Positions 33,340-40,624 of a stretch of 41,001 nucleotides of DNA are shown here, piece by piece. Source of the stretch: Occallatibacter sp. (GTDB taxonomy: Bacteria; Acidobacteriota; Terriglobia; Terriglobales; Acidobacteriaceae); NCBI GenBank assembly GCA_031296305.1, contig JARLFZ010000029.1, positions 1 to 41,001 of the forward strand, written 5' to 3'. A model generated the notes under the pieces. That model was given only the letters and a program-made list of their open reading frames with translations, did no database searches and was not told where the DNA came from. Both the position numbers and the translations under genes were made by a program. Numbering within the stretch: the first letter of the stretch is position 1; every line of letters begins with the position of its first letter.

Positions 33340-34347
33340 TTAGTGTTCTTCTTTCCCCGGCCTTAGCATCAGGTCGCGGATGGCTTCGCGGGGGTCTTTG
33401 CCTTCGTCCAGGATCAGTTCCATCTGTTCGGTGATGGGCATCTCCACTCCATGCTTGCGGGCGAGGCCTAGAGCGGCGCGCGAAGTCAGCACGCCTTCGG
33501 CTACCTTGCCGCCGAGTGACTCCAGAATCTCAGGCAGTTGGCGGCCCTGGCCGAGCGCCTGGCCGACACTGCGGTTGCGGCTCAGACTGCCGGTGCAGGT
33601 GAGCACAAGATCGCCTATGCCGGAGAGGCCGGCGAGGGTTTCGCGGCGTGCGCCGCAGGCCGTGGCGAGGCGCGTGATCTCCGCGATGCCGCGGGTGATG
33701 AGTGCGGCCGTCGAGTTATGGCCGAGTCCCGCGCCGGCGGCGACGCCGGCGGCGATGGCGATGACATTCTTGAGCGCGCCGCCGAGTTCGACGCCGATAA
33801 CATCTGTCGACGTGTAGAGGCGGAGGGTTTCCGAGGAGAATTCCTGCTGGATGAGCGCCGCGATTTGCGGGTCGCTGAAGGCCACGGTCACAGCGGTGGG
33901 TTGGCCCTGTGCAACTTCAAGCGCGAAGCTCGGTCCGGAGAGCGCGCCGATCGAGAGCAGGAGACCGGCCGGCTCGAGGGTTGCGGAAAGGACTTGAGTC
34001 ATGCGAGAGAGTGTGCGGTCCTCAAGGCCCTTGGTGGCGCTGACGACGAACTGGCCCGCGCGCAGATGCGTGCGGATGCGGAGCAGCGTGGGACGGAGAA
34101 ACTCCGAAGGGATGACGGAGACCAAAATATCGGCGGCAGTGATAGCGTCGCTTTCGCCGGTTATGGCGAGGTCCGCCGGGAGAGGGATTCCGGGAAGAAA
34201 CTGCGTATTTTCGCGGGCGCCGATGATTTGCTGCGCGAGCTCGGGGCTGTGCGCCCAGAGCGCGACCTGGTGGCCGCCGCGGCGGTAGAGCGAGAGCGCG
34301 ATAGCGGTTCCCCATGCGCCGGAACCGAGCACGGTAATGCGGCTCAT
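33340..34347 (-). CDS. gpsA: Glycerol-3-phosphate dehydrogenase [NAD(P)+]
   Basis: The 335-residue enzyme reduces dihydroxyacetone phosphate to sn-glycerol-3-phosphate for phospholipid synthesis. The N-terminal Rossmann motif is VLGSGAWGTAIA, followed by SATKGLEDRTL, LSGPSFALEVAQGQPTA, the catalytic lysine in GGALKNVIAIAAG and the C-terminal GLSGIGDLVLTCTGSLSRNR. The length is normal. Its start overlaps the 3' end of plsY by four bases, so plsY-gpsA is one operon transcribed leftward. Confidence 0.96.
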   Translation of the reverse strand: MSRITVLGSGAWGTAIALSLYRRGGHQVALWAHSPELAQQIIGARENTQFLPGIPLPADLAITGESDAITAADILVSVIPSEFLRPTLLRIRTHLRAGQFVVSATKGLEDRTLSRMTQVLSATLEPAGLLLSIGALSGPSFALEVAQGQPTAVTVAFSDPQIAALIQQEFSSETLRLYTSTDVIGVELGGALKNVIAIAAGVAAGAGLGHNSTAALITRGIAEITRLATACGARRETLAGLSGIGDLVLTCTGSLSRNRSVGQALGQGRQLPEILESLGGKVAEGVLTSRAALGLARKHGVEMPITEQMELILDEGKDPREAIRDLMLRPGKEEH

Positions 34348-34976
34348 GCAGGCTTTTTCGCTCCGAAGCGGGCTTCAGTGCCGTTGAACAGGCGGCGGAT
34401 GTTCTGGTGGTGTTTGACGACAATGAGCAGAGCGATGAAGCACTCGACCGCATAGAAGACGGGCGGGTTCGGGCCGGGCGGGAAAAACCATGCGAAGACT
34501 ATGAACGAGAAGGCCGCGACGATGGAGCCCACCGAAACGTAGCGGCTGAGCGCGAACACTACGGCAAAGACGCCGATGGCGGCCAGCGCGGCCCAGGGTG
34601 AAGCGACCAGAAAGACGCCGAAGGCGGTGGCCACGCCTTTGCCGCCACGGAAATGCAGCCAGCAGGTGAACATGTGTCCGAGCACGGCGAATAGAGCTGC
34701 GAGCGCCTGCGCGTCGCGCGTCGCAATGGCGGGCATGAGCCACGCGCCGAGCGCTCCGCCGAGCCAGACCGCCGCGCTGCCTTTAAGCACATCGAGAAGA
34801 AACGTAACCGCGCCCAGGCCTTTACCGCCGAAACGCAGCACGTTGGTAGCGCCAATGTTGCCGCTGCCTACGGAGCGGATGTCCTGGCGGCGGAAGATGC
34901 GCACCAGGAGATATCCAACGGGGATGGACCCGAGAAAGTATGCGGCAACCGCGATGGCAATGCAGGCGAGGATCAC
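34344..34976 (-). CDS. plsY: Glycerol-3-phosphate acyltransferase PlsY
   Basis: The 210-residue inner-membrane enzyme transfers an acyl group from acyl-phosphate to glycerol-3-phosphate. Conserved motifs are visible: SIPVGYLL, RSVGSGNIGATNVLR, GHMFTCWLHFRGGKGVATAF and SRYVSVGSI. About five membrane helices, as expected. The start is GTG at 34976 with only a weak ribosome binding site. It precedes gpsA with a four-base overlap, so product synthesis and use are coupled. Confidence 0.95.
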   Translation of the reverse strand: MILACIAIAVAAYFLGSIPVGYLLVRIFRRQDIRSVGSGNIGATNVLRFGGKGLGAVTFLLDVLKGSAAVWLGGALGAWLMPAIATRDAQALAALFAVLGHMFTCWLHFRGGKGVATAFGVFLVASPWAALAAIGVFAVVFALSRYVSVGSIVAAFSFIVFAWFFPPGPNPPVFYAVECFIALLIVVKHHQNIRRLFNGTEARFGAKKPA

Positions 34977-34989
34977 GACGAAAGTGAGT

Positions 34990-35040
34990 TTAGCAGGTGA
35001 GGGTGTAGTGGAGGAGTGTGAGTGTGAAGTGTGAGTGTGA
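34990..35040. repeat. GTGTGAG/TGTGAA short-word repeat upstream of plsY
   Basis: Units of 6-7 bases (GTGTGAG, TGTGAAG) are tandemly repeated directly upstream of the plsY start, with a different word from the other gap repeats. No inverted partner seen. Confidence 0.55.
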
Positions 35041-35070
35041 CGCGCGGCCTTTGATGGTTTGCGATGCGCT

Positions 35071-35511
35071 TCAATAGAGCGCGTTGCGGGCGGAGCGGAC
35101 TTCGGCGGCGAGAACCTGGAGGATCTTGAATGCCAGCGGCGGGTTTGATTCCATCAGGGTGGTGAATTCCGAGCGGCCGAGAAAGCTGACCTGCGCTCCG
35201 GCGCGCGCAACTGCCGTGAGCGAGTAGGGCTGATTGCTGATGAGCCCGGGAAGGCCGAGGATGGAGCCGTCTCTCGCCTGGACCGAGAGGATAGTCCGGC
35301 CGTCTTGCGAGGTCATGCTAAGCGTTGCTTCGCCCTCGTGGAGGATGTAGAGACCCACGGCGGGATCGTCCTGTTGAAAGAGGATGCGGTCGGTGTCGCA
35401 GACGATGGGGGTGGCGTGCTCACTGAGCGCGCGGATCAGCTCCGGGTCGGCGAGAAACGCAGCGGGGTCAAGTTGCACGTGGGACCTTTCTTGGTAGATA
35501 GAGGACTTCAT
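35071..35511 (-). CDS. Cyclic nucleotide-binding domain protein without HTH
   Basis: The 146-residue protein begins MKSSIYQERSHVQLDPAAFL after an AGAGGAG site. It carries one cNMP-binding (Crp/Fnr-type) beta-roll: ILFQQDDPAVGLYILHEGEA, DGRTILSVQARDGSILGLPG and SLTAVARAGAQVSFLGRSEF. It stops after the long helix (FKILQVLAAEVRSARNALY), where Crp/Fnr proteins continue into a winged helix-turn-helix. It is therefore a free-standing sensor or oligomerisation domain, not a DNA-binding regulator on its own. Two CRP-like palindromes lie upstream. A start at 35568 is possible but has no ribosome binding site. Confidence 0.82.
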   Translation of the reverse strand: MKSSIYQERSHVQLDPAAFLADPELIRALSEHATPIVCDTDRILFQQDDPAVGLYILHEGEATLSMTSQDGRTILSVQARDGSILGLPGLISNQPYSLTAVARAGAQVSFLGRSEFTTLMESNPPLAFKILQVLAAEVRSARNALY

Positions 35512-35570
35512 AGACAGGCTCCTCTGCGGGAGCGATGGCCCCATCATTTCATCGACTTGGAGACGCATTC

Positions 35571-35586
35571 TGTGACGCGCATCACG
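35571..35586. promoter_or_regulatory. CRP-like operator 1
   Basis: TGTGA-CGCGCA-TCACG matches the CRP consensus TGTGA-N6-TCACA at 9 of 10 arm positions. It lies about 67 bases upstream of the cNMP-binding gene start (centre to ATG), in the gap shared with the divergent UbiA gene. Confidence 0.55.
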
Positions 35587-35622
35587 TTTTTAGGTGACGA
35601 GTCCCAATTCTCCAGAAGAATG

Positions 35623-35638
35623 AGTGATTTATCTCACT
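35623..35638. promoter_or_regulatory. CRP-like operator 2
   Basis: AGTGA-TTTATC-TCACT has perfectly palindromic arms with the CRP-type 6-base spacer. Its centre is 52 bases (close to five helical turns) from operator 1, on the same face of the DNA. Confidence 0.5.
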
Positions 35639-35760
35639 TGAATTAGAGCTATCGGGTGTGAAGCTGGCTCCCGGCGGAACTCGGCGTGGAACTGTGGCAT
35701 TCGTGAGTCCTGGGTGGCCTTCAGGGTTTGCCGGCTCGATTAGAGTAGAGATTGTCGCCT

Positions 35761-36645
35761 ATGGCCGGAGTCCTCAGCAAAATTCGCACCACGCTCGAAA
35801 TGATCAAGTGGGAGCACTCGATCTTTGCGCTGCCCTTTGCGCTGACGGCGATGCTGCTTGCGGCGGGTGGGCTGCCGGGCTGGCGTACGGTGGCGTGGAT
35901 CGTAGTGGCCATGGTGGCGGCGCGGTCGGCGGCGATGGCGTTTAATCGCTGGGCCGATGCGGACCTTGACGCTGAAAATCCTCGCACGAGGAATAGGGCG
36001 ATTCCGGCAGGGCTGCTGACGCGGAAGTTTGTGCTGGGCTTTATCTCGGCGGCGGTGCTGGTATTTTTTGTGGCTGCGGCGGAACTGAACCGGCTCACGC
36101 TGGAACTTGCGCCGCTGGCGCTGGCCGTTCTGCTGGGCTACAGCTACCTGAAGCGATTCACGCGCTGGTCGCACCTGGGACTGGGACTGGCGTTGGGGCT
36201 GGCGCCGGCGGCGGCGTGGATTGCCGTGCGCGGCAGCCTCGATCCACGCATTCTGGTGTTGACCGCAGCGGTAACGCTATGGGCCGGCGGGTTCGACGTG
36301 CTCTACGCCTGCCAGGACTTCGAACACGACCGCGCCGCCGGGCTGCATAGCCTGCCGCAGGCGGTGGGAATTCCTATGGCGTTCGGCGCTGCCCGCGTGC
36401 TGCACGTGGCCGCGCTGGGGGCGCTGGCGTGGTTTGCATGGCTCTTCCACTTTGGACTTGCGGGCTGGCTTGGCATCGCCGCCGTGGGTCTGTTGCTGGC
36501 TTATGAACACGCTATCGTTTCGCCCCGCGACCTGCGCCGGTTGAATGCCGCATTCTTCACCATGAACGGCGTGATCGCGATGGTGTTTCTGGCGTTTGTG
36601 TCGGCGGATTTGTGGCTCCGCCACGGAGAGCACTTCACACGCTGA
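35761..36645 (+). CDS. UbiA-family prenyltransferase (MqnP/UbiA-like)
   Basis: The 294-residue membrane protein has about eight hydrophobic segments and both UbiA aspartate motifs: NRWADADLDAENPRTRNR (N62, D66, D70) and YACQDFEHDRAAGLHSLP. The first region EMIKWEHSIFALPFALTAML is typical of the 4-hydroxybenzoate or 6-carboxy-naphthoate prenylating group. In Acidobacteriota, which make menaquinone, the futalosine-pathway enzyme MqnP is the likely identity. ATG 35761 is preferred; TTG 35752 is in frame. The 3' end overlaps the convergent stress-protein gene by 11 bases. Confidence 0.88.
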   Translation: MAGVLSKIRTTLEMIKWEHSIFALPFALTAMLLAAGGLPGWRTVAWIVVAMVAARSAAMAFNRWADADLDAENPRTRNRAIPAGLLTRKFVLGFISAAVLVFFVAAAELNRLTLELAPLALAVLLGYSYLKRFTRWSHLGLGLALGLAPAAAWIAVRGSLDPRILVLTAAVTLWAGGFDVLYACQDFEHDRAAGLHSLPQAVGIPMAFGAARVLHVAALGALAWFAWLFHFGLAGWLGIAAVGLLLAYEHAIVSPRDLRRLNAAFFTMNGVIAMVFLAFVSADLWLRHGEHFTR

Positions 36646-37498
36646 TGACAGGGACGGGGCTATCGCGCACCATGGCGTAGGTCAGGTCGCGCAGGCGGCC
36701 CTGGGAGCCGGGCCGCGGGCTTCTGCCGATGATCAGCGCATCGGCGTCCGACTGTTGGATGGCCGCAACCAGGGCGGCCCTCGGTGGTCCGGCGGTGATA
36801 CGGACCTTCGCCTGGCAACCGACTTTTCTCTGCAAGGCATCGATGCGCTCGCACGCCTCTTGCTTCTCCGCGGTTTGAATCTGCTCTTCCAGGTCAAGCC
36901 GCACCGGCAGTCTGGGGTCAGAGCCCTGAATGGCGTGAATGATGCGAAGGTTGGCGCTAGCCTCCTGCGACGCATGGTGCGCGTAGCGGAGCACGCGTTC
37001 CGAGTCCTTGCTCAGGGCAATGGCGCAGAGCCATTCGCGATGTTCCATGGGCCGCGGCGCGACCTTTATGGCATGAAGGCTGGTCGCGACCGGACAGTCC
37101 GCTGCGTCGAGCACCTTGGCTGTAGTCGAGCCCAGAAGCATGCGCCGGAAGACTCCGGCATGCGTCGGCATCATGATCAGATCGAAGCCACGATGCGCGG
37201 CCTTTACGATTTCGCGCGCCGGATCGCCAGCCACGAGGATCCTGGGATGCTGCGCCACGGGGAATTCTTTAGCGAGAAAGGCATGGAGTTTGTTGCGGCC
37301 GATCTCCTCATGTTCTTCTGCAATCTCTCCGGGGGCGCGAACGTACTGCTCCAGACCGTTATTGCTGAAAGGCTGGAAGACATGAATCAGTGAAACACGT
37401 GCGCCCAGCAACGCTGCCGCCCGTTTCACATACGGACCCATGGCGATGGAGGACGGAGAAAAATCGACGGGAAACAGAATGTTTGTAATGAGCCCCAT
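36635..37498 (-). CDS. Universal stress protein, two UspA domains
   Basis: The 287-residue protein has tandem Usp domains. The first starts MGLITNILFPVDFSPSSIAM and ends around LLGSTTAKVLDAADCPVATS. The second, from about residue 150, ends SDADALIIGRSPRPGSQGRL and AMVRDSPVPVISV. The first domain has the G-x9-G-S/T-like ATP-binding loop in degenerate form. A GGAGGAAAG site directly precedes ATG 37498, which rules out the slightly longer frame. Its 3' end overlaps ubiA. Role: stress-responsive nucleotide-binding protein. Confidence 0.9.
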   Translation of the reverse strand: MGLITNILFPVDFSPSSIAMGPYVKRAAALLGARVSLIHVFQPFSNNGLEQYVRAPGEIAEEHEEIGRNKLHAFLAKEFPVAQHPRILVAGDPAREIVKAAHRGFDLIMMPTHAGVFRRMLLGSTTAKVLDAADCPVATSLHAIKVAPRPMEHREWLCAIALSKDSERVLRYAHHASQEASANLRIIHAIQGSDPRLPVRLDLEEQIQTAEKQEACERIDALQRKVGCQAKVRITAGPPRAALVAAIQQSDADALIIGRSPRPGSQGRLRDLTYAMVRDSPVPVISV

Positions 37499-37636
37499 AC
37501 TTTCCTCCGGGGACCGCATAGAATTCTAACTCTTCAGATTCATCGGGCTGCGAAACGGCTCGGAATTCGCGGAAGAATACCGCAGGTCGCAGCGCCGAGA
37601 AAAGCACGGGCGACGCGCGGTTGTTATCATTTGCGC

Positions 37637-38413
37637 ATGAAGAAGCGTCATCTTTTGCTTGCCAGTCTTGCCGTCTCGTCCGCATTTTGCGGAGGGTCCG
37701 GAGTTTTGTCCCAGACGACACCAGCGACGCCAACTGCGATCAACCAGGTTCCGTTTGTGGGCTGCGCCTCGGACGGGCAGACGGGACCGCAAGCAGCGCC
37801 CGCTGGAAAGAGCAAAGCGGTGGCGATTCCCGCTGCCGCGGCGCTTCGGCTCGCTTACTACAAAGCGCAGTATGGGCCGGGAGTTCTGGCGCCGCGGGGT
37901 TGGCACTGCTTTTCAATCTACGGTTCAAACGGCGCCAACTTGTTCGTGAGCCCGGATGCTATCGATGCGAAGGCGCTGTTTTCACCGGATTGGAAGGGAT
38001 TTGCGGGGCAGGTCATCGAGATTTCTATCTCCTCCGGCGGCACGTCGGGAAGGTTCGAAGTCGCCAAGGTGATTGCGCGCGTGTTCCCGGCGTACAAGCA
38101 ATTCGCACAGAACGTCATTGCCGAGGGGATCGAACCGGTCAGCGATTTTCCGTTTGGCCCTTATGCGAAAGACAAGGTGACTTATCGCGGCACGAATACT
38201 GTCGAGTTTGAGACGCCTGCGAACACGGCAGGGCTGGGGACGGATTCGCGGCTGCTGCCAAATACGAGCCCGATCGAGGGCGTCGCGATAATTACCGGCA
38301 CGGATACGGACCTGGTTCAGCTTTCGGCGCGGGTTTCGGCAAAGGGCCGCGATCTGATTCCGCTCATCGTGAAGCAGGTGGAGAGCGAGGCCGCGGCAGC
38401 GAGCGCTCAGTAG
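37637..38413 (+). CDS. Hypothetical secreted protein
   Basis: The 258-residue product has a signal peptide (MKKRHLLLASLAVSSAFCGG) and a soluble domain of unknown family with recognisable blocks: AAALRLAYYKAQYGPGVLAP, GWHCFSIYGSNGANLFVSP, and EFETPANTAGLGTDSRLLPN. No ribosome binding site is visible. A -10-like TATCAT (37625-37630) lies seven bases before the ATG, so the message may be leaderless. It diverges from the stress-protein gene. Confidence 0.7.
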   Translation: MKKRHLLLASLAVSSAFCGGSGVLSQTTPATPTAINQVPFVGCASDGQTGPQAAPAGKSKAVAIPAAAALRLAYYKAQYGPGVLAPRGWHCFSIYGSNGANLFVSPDAIDAKALFSPDWKGFAGQVIEISISSGGTSGRFEVAKVIARVFPAYKQFAQNVIAEGIEPVSDFPFGPYAKDKVTYRGTNTVEFETPANTAGLGTDSRLLPNTSPIEGVAIITGTDTDLVQLSARVSAKGRDLIPLIVKQVESEAAAASAQ

Positions 38414-38454
38414 CCCGGGACATTCGCATAACAAGGTAGTGTGGCGATGAAATG

Positions 38455-38502
38455 TGCGGGCGTGGACGCCCGCACGACAGCCGGTCTGGAGACCGGCGCT
38501 AC
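38455..38502. repeat. REP-like two-hairpin unit, family 2 copy b
   Basis: Hairpin TGCGGGCG-TGGA-CGCCCGCA (38455-38474), spacer CGACA, hairpin GCCGGTCT-GG-AGACCGGC (38480-38497), then GCTAC. Same layout as copy a at 23551-23598. It lies in the gap upstream of pheA. Confidence 0.8.
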
Positions 38503-38575
38503 GAGCCGCCGCGTGCTCCTGCCTGTGGTATGTTGCGAAAGGGAATTACGCAAGCTTACAGCGGGGAACCACATC

Positions 38576-39412
38576 ATGAAAGTTGCCATTCAAGGAGAGC
38601 CCGGCGCGTTCAGCCACGAAGCGGCGCTGAAGCTGGTGGCCGGCGCGGAGATTGTGCCGTGCGCGCTCTCGGCCGAGGTATTTGCGGCGCTGGATGCGGG
38701 CACGGTCGATGCGGCCGTGATTCCCATTGAGAACTCGCTCGCCGGATCAGTCCTTGAACATTTTGACCTGCTGCTGAAGCACAACGTGAAGGTGGTGGAG
38801 GAGACGCTGGTGCGCATCCGGCACAACCTGATCGCGATGCCTGGCGTTTCTGCCGGCGAAATTGAGCGCGTTCTTTCGCATCCGGTGGCGCTGGCGCAGT
38901 GCCGGCGATTTTTGGCTGCGCACCCCGTGATGAAGGCCATGGCTTTTTACGACACTGCGGGCAGTGTGAAGCAACTGATGGAAGCCGGCGAGCGGAATGT
39001 GGCGGCCATCGCGAGCGAGGCGGCGGCTGCGATCTATGGCGCGGAGATTCTGGAGCGCGACATTGAAGACGACCCGGAGAACTACACGCGGTTCTTCCTG
39101 GTGCGGAGGGCCGGCGAGGCCCAAACCGCGCGGGAATTGTCCGATTCAGAAGCCAACAAAATGAGCATCGCGTTTACGCTGGAGAACCGGCCGGGGTCGC
39201 TGGTGGCGGCGCTGAGCGCGTTAGGCGCGATGGGCACCAACCTGACCAAGATCGAGTCGCGGCCGGTGCATGGCAAGCCGTGGGAGTACATTTTCTACGT
39301 CGACTGCCAGATTGGGTCGAGCGCGGAGGGAACGCGCGCGCTGGAAGCGCTCGATGCGCATTGCGGCATGGTGAAGGAACTGGGACGTTATCGCGAAGCG
39401 CGGAGCGCTTGA
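38576..39412 (+). CDS. pheA: Prephenate dehydratase
   Basis: The 278-residue enzyme converts prephenate to phenylpyruvate in phenylalanine synthesis. The catalytic region starts MKVAIQGEPGAFSHEAALKL and includes AAVIPIENSLAGSV and the catalytic TRF motif in NYTRFFLV (171-173). The C-terminal ACT regulatory domain starts near residue 196 (MSIAFTLENRPGSLVAALSA) and has ESRP (227-230), which binds the feedback inhibitor Phe. No chorismate mutase domain is fused. ATG 38576 is chosen because it opens the conserved domain; the longer frame to 38441 runs through a REP element. Confidence 0.94.
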   Translation: MKVAIQGEPGAFSHEAALKLVAGAEIVPCALSAEVFAALDAGTVDAAVIPIENSLAGSVLEHFDLLLKHNVKVVEETLVRIRHNLIAMPGVSAGEIERVLSHPVALAQCRRFLAAHPVMKAMAFYDTAGSVKQLMEAGERNVAAIASEAAAAIYGAEILERDIEDDPENYTRFFLVRRAGEAQTARELSDSEANKMSIAFTLENRPGSLVAALSALGAMGTNLTKIESRPVHGKPWEYIFYVDCQIGSSAEGTRALEALDAHCGMVKELGRYREARSA

Positions 39413-39476
39413 AGCGTGAATCGCGTACCGGGAGTAGTGAGAAGGGAAAATCGAAGGCTACGTTTATCAGCAAGAT

Positions 39477-39553
39477 CCCTCAGGGGCTAAAGCCCTTGCT
39501 CATTTTGCTGCGTTTTCGGCACGAGTAAACTCGTGCCCTTTCAAAACAGCGAG
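39477..39553. repeat. REP-like two-hairpin unit, family 1 copy 3
   Basis: Hairpin 1 (39482-39497, AGGGGCT-AA-AGCCCTT) and hairpin 2 GGCACGAG-TAAA-CTCGTGCC (39518-39537), followed by CTTTCAAAACAGCGAGT. Stem bases differ from copy 2 (17836-17903) with pairing kept. Confidence 0.75.
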
Positions 39554-39615
39554 TCTCTTCGCCGCGTTTGAGGCCCGAAGCCCGGATACAACAGGTTTTT
39601 CCCAACGCTCAGGGC

Positions 39616-39650
39616 AAAAAAGGGACCGGTCATGGCCGATCCCCTTTTTT
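39616..39650. terminator. Bidirectional terminator between pheA and the outer-membrane gene
   Basis: AAAAAAGGG pairs with CCCTTTTTT around an imperfect GC-rich inner stem. Six A on one side and six T on the other let it work on both strands. Confidence 0.8.
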
Positions 39651-39654
39651 AATT

Positions 39655-39691
39655 TCTGATCCCTGTTTTCCCGGTGCCTTGTTCCCTGCTT
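39655..39691. repeat. Degenerate period-8 word next to the outer-membrane gene stop
   Basis: TGATCCCTG, CCGGTGCC and TTGTTCCCTG are diverged TTGTTCCC-type units on the plus strand, immediately downstream of the minus-strand gene's stop codon. Weakest of the four GGGAAC-type copies. Confidence 0.45.
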
Positions 39692-40294
39692 TTAGAAGTG
39701 GTAGGCCACGCCGATGGTCGGAGCGGAGATCCAATACCAGCGATTGGTGGCGAATTGAGAATCACCGAATGTGGGCACCTTGGTGATAAATCCGCGATAT
39801 TCCAGGCGGACGTCGAAGCTGGGGCTGACCTCGTAAGCGACGCCGGCTCCCGCGAGCCCGCCCACTTCAGTCTGCTGTTTGGCGTCAAGGGTCGTGGTGC
39901 CCCCATTGACAATGGGCAGGAAGATGAGCCCCGCTGGACCGGCTTCCACGAATGGATTCAAGTTCTTGAAGACAAAGGATTTCACGAACGCGCCCGAAAT
40001 TTCCTGGGTGCGCGTCAGGATCTTGTAGTGGTTGGGGTTGACGTAATATCCGATGCTGTTCTGGTAGGTAATGCCGTAGTTGGCTTCCAACGCGGTTGAC
40101 GGTGTGAGCATAAAACGGTAGCTGACCAACGCGCCGTAAGCCGGGGTGGAGTTCACCTCCACGGTGGTGGAAGAACTCATGAACGGCTCAATCAGCGCAA
40201 ATCCACTCAAGCTGATGTCCTGGCGGCTTTCCTGGGCGCGGCCCATGGCCACGCATGCGGCCAGCAAAGCGACTAAAAAGGCGATCTTCTTCAT
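39692..40294 (-). CDS. Outer-membrane beta-barrel protein
   Basis: The 200-residue protein has a signal peptide (MKKIAFLVALLAACVAMGRA) and about eight amphipathic beta strands: TPAYGALVSYRFMLTPSTAL, EANYGITYQNSIGYYV, GLAGAGVAYEVSPSFDVRLE. It ends with APTIGVAYHF, a terminal aromatic residue typical of BAM substrates. It fits the small 8-stranded OmpA/OmpW/OmpX-like porins; function unknown. GAGGAT and AGGATCG lie before the ATG. Its start is 13 bases after the stop of a possible small upstream frame (40308-40460). Confidence 0.85.
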   Translation of the reverse strand: MKKIAFLVALLAACVAMGRAQESRQDISLSGFALIEPFMSSSTTVEVNSTPAYGALVSYRFMLTPSTALEANYGITYQNSIGYYVNPNHYKILTRTQEISGAFVKSFVFKNLNPFVEAGPAGLIFLPIVNGGTTTLDAKQQTEVGGLAGAGVAYEVSPSFDVRLEYRGFITKVPTFGDSQFATNRWYWISAPTIGVAYHF

Positions 40295-40307
40295 TCGATC
40301 CTGATCC

Positions 40308-40460
40308 TCACGACTTCACAACGTATTGTCCCGTGCGGGCAGCAGCTACGAGCCCCAAGATTTCCACGCACTGGTCCGGTGTCCCGAAGAATGCCTCCGG
40401 GTCCCGCTCCCAGAATTGTAAATGGCCGGGGCGGGTTGGAGCGCATCCCACGATTTCCAC
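40308..40460 (-). CDS. Possible small protein upstream of the outer-membrane gene
   Basis: A 50-codon frame from GTG at 40460 to TGA at 40308 encodes a peptide with protein-like composition (VEIVGCAPTRPGHLQFWERD near its start; PDQCVEILGLVAAARTGQY near its end). It stops 13 bases before the outer-membrane gene ATG, so coupling is possible. No clear ribosome binding site is present. VEIVG and VEILG come from a 10-base direct repeat. It may be a relic rather than a gene. Confidence 0.3.
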   Translation of the reverse strand: MEIVGCAPTRPGHLQFWERDPEAFFGTPDQCVEILGLVAAARTGQYVVKS

Positions 40461-40499
40461 GGGGGTAATGGCGACATCTGATGCTTAGACGGAGGAGAT

Positions 40500-40620
40500 A
40501 GGGAATAGGGAGTAGCCAATAGGGAGTAGGAAGCGAGGGATTGAATGCGAGGCAGCGGAGGGTTGCAATTCGTAGAACGTGGTTGGCCTTCTACTCCCTA
40601 TTGGCTACTCCCTATTCCCT
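40500..40620. repeat. Perfect 30-bp inverted repeat made of period-7/8 words
   Basis: The left arm 40500-40529 (AGGGAATAGGGAGTAGCCAA at its start) is the exact reverse complement of 40591-40620, with 61 bases between. It lies just after the LysR gene stop and would form a very stable hairpin. The arms are near-identical to 31831-31860 and 407-436. Confidence 0.85.
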
Positions 40621-40624
40621 GGCT

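Noticed and set aside
40255-40488. 77-codon plus-strand frame
   Set aside because: Ser/Arg/Pro-rich, no ribosome binding site, antisense to the outer-membrane gene start and to the small minus-strand frame.
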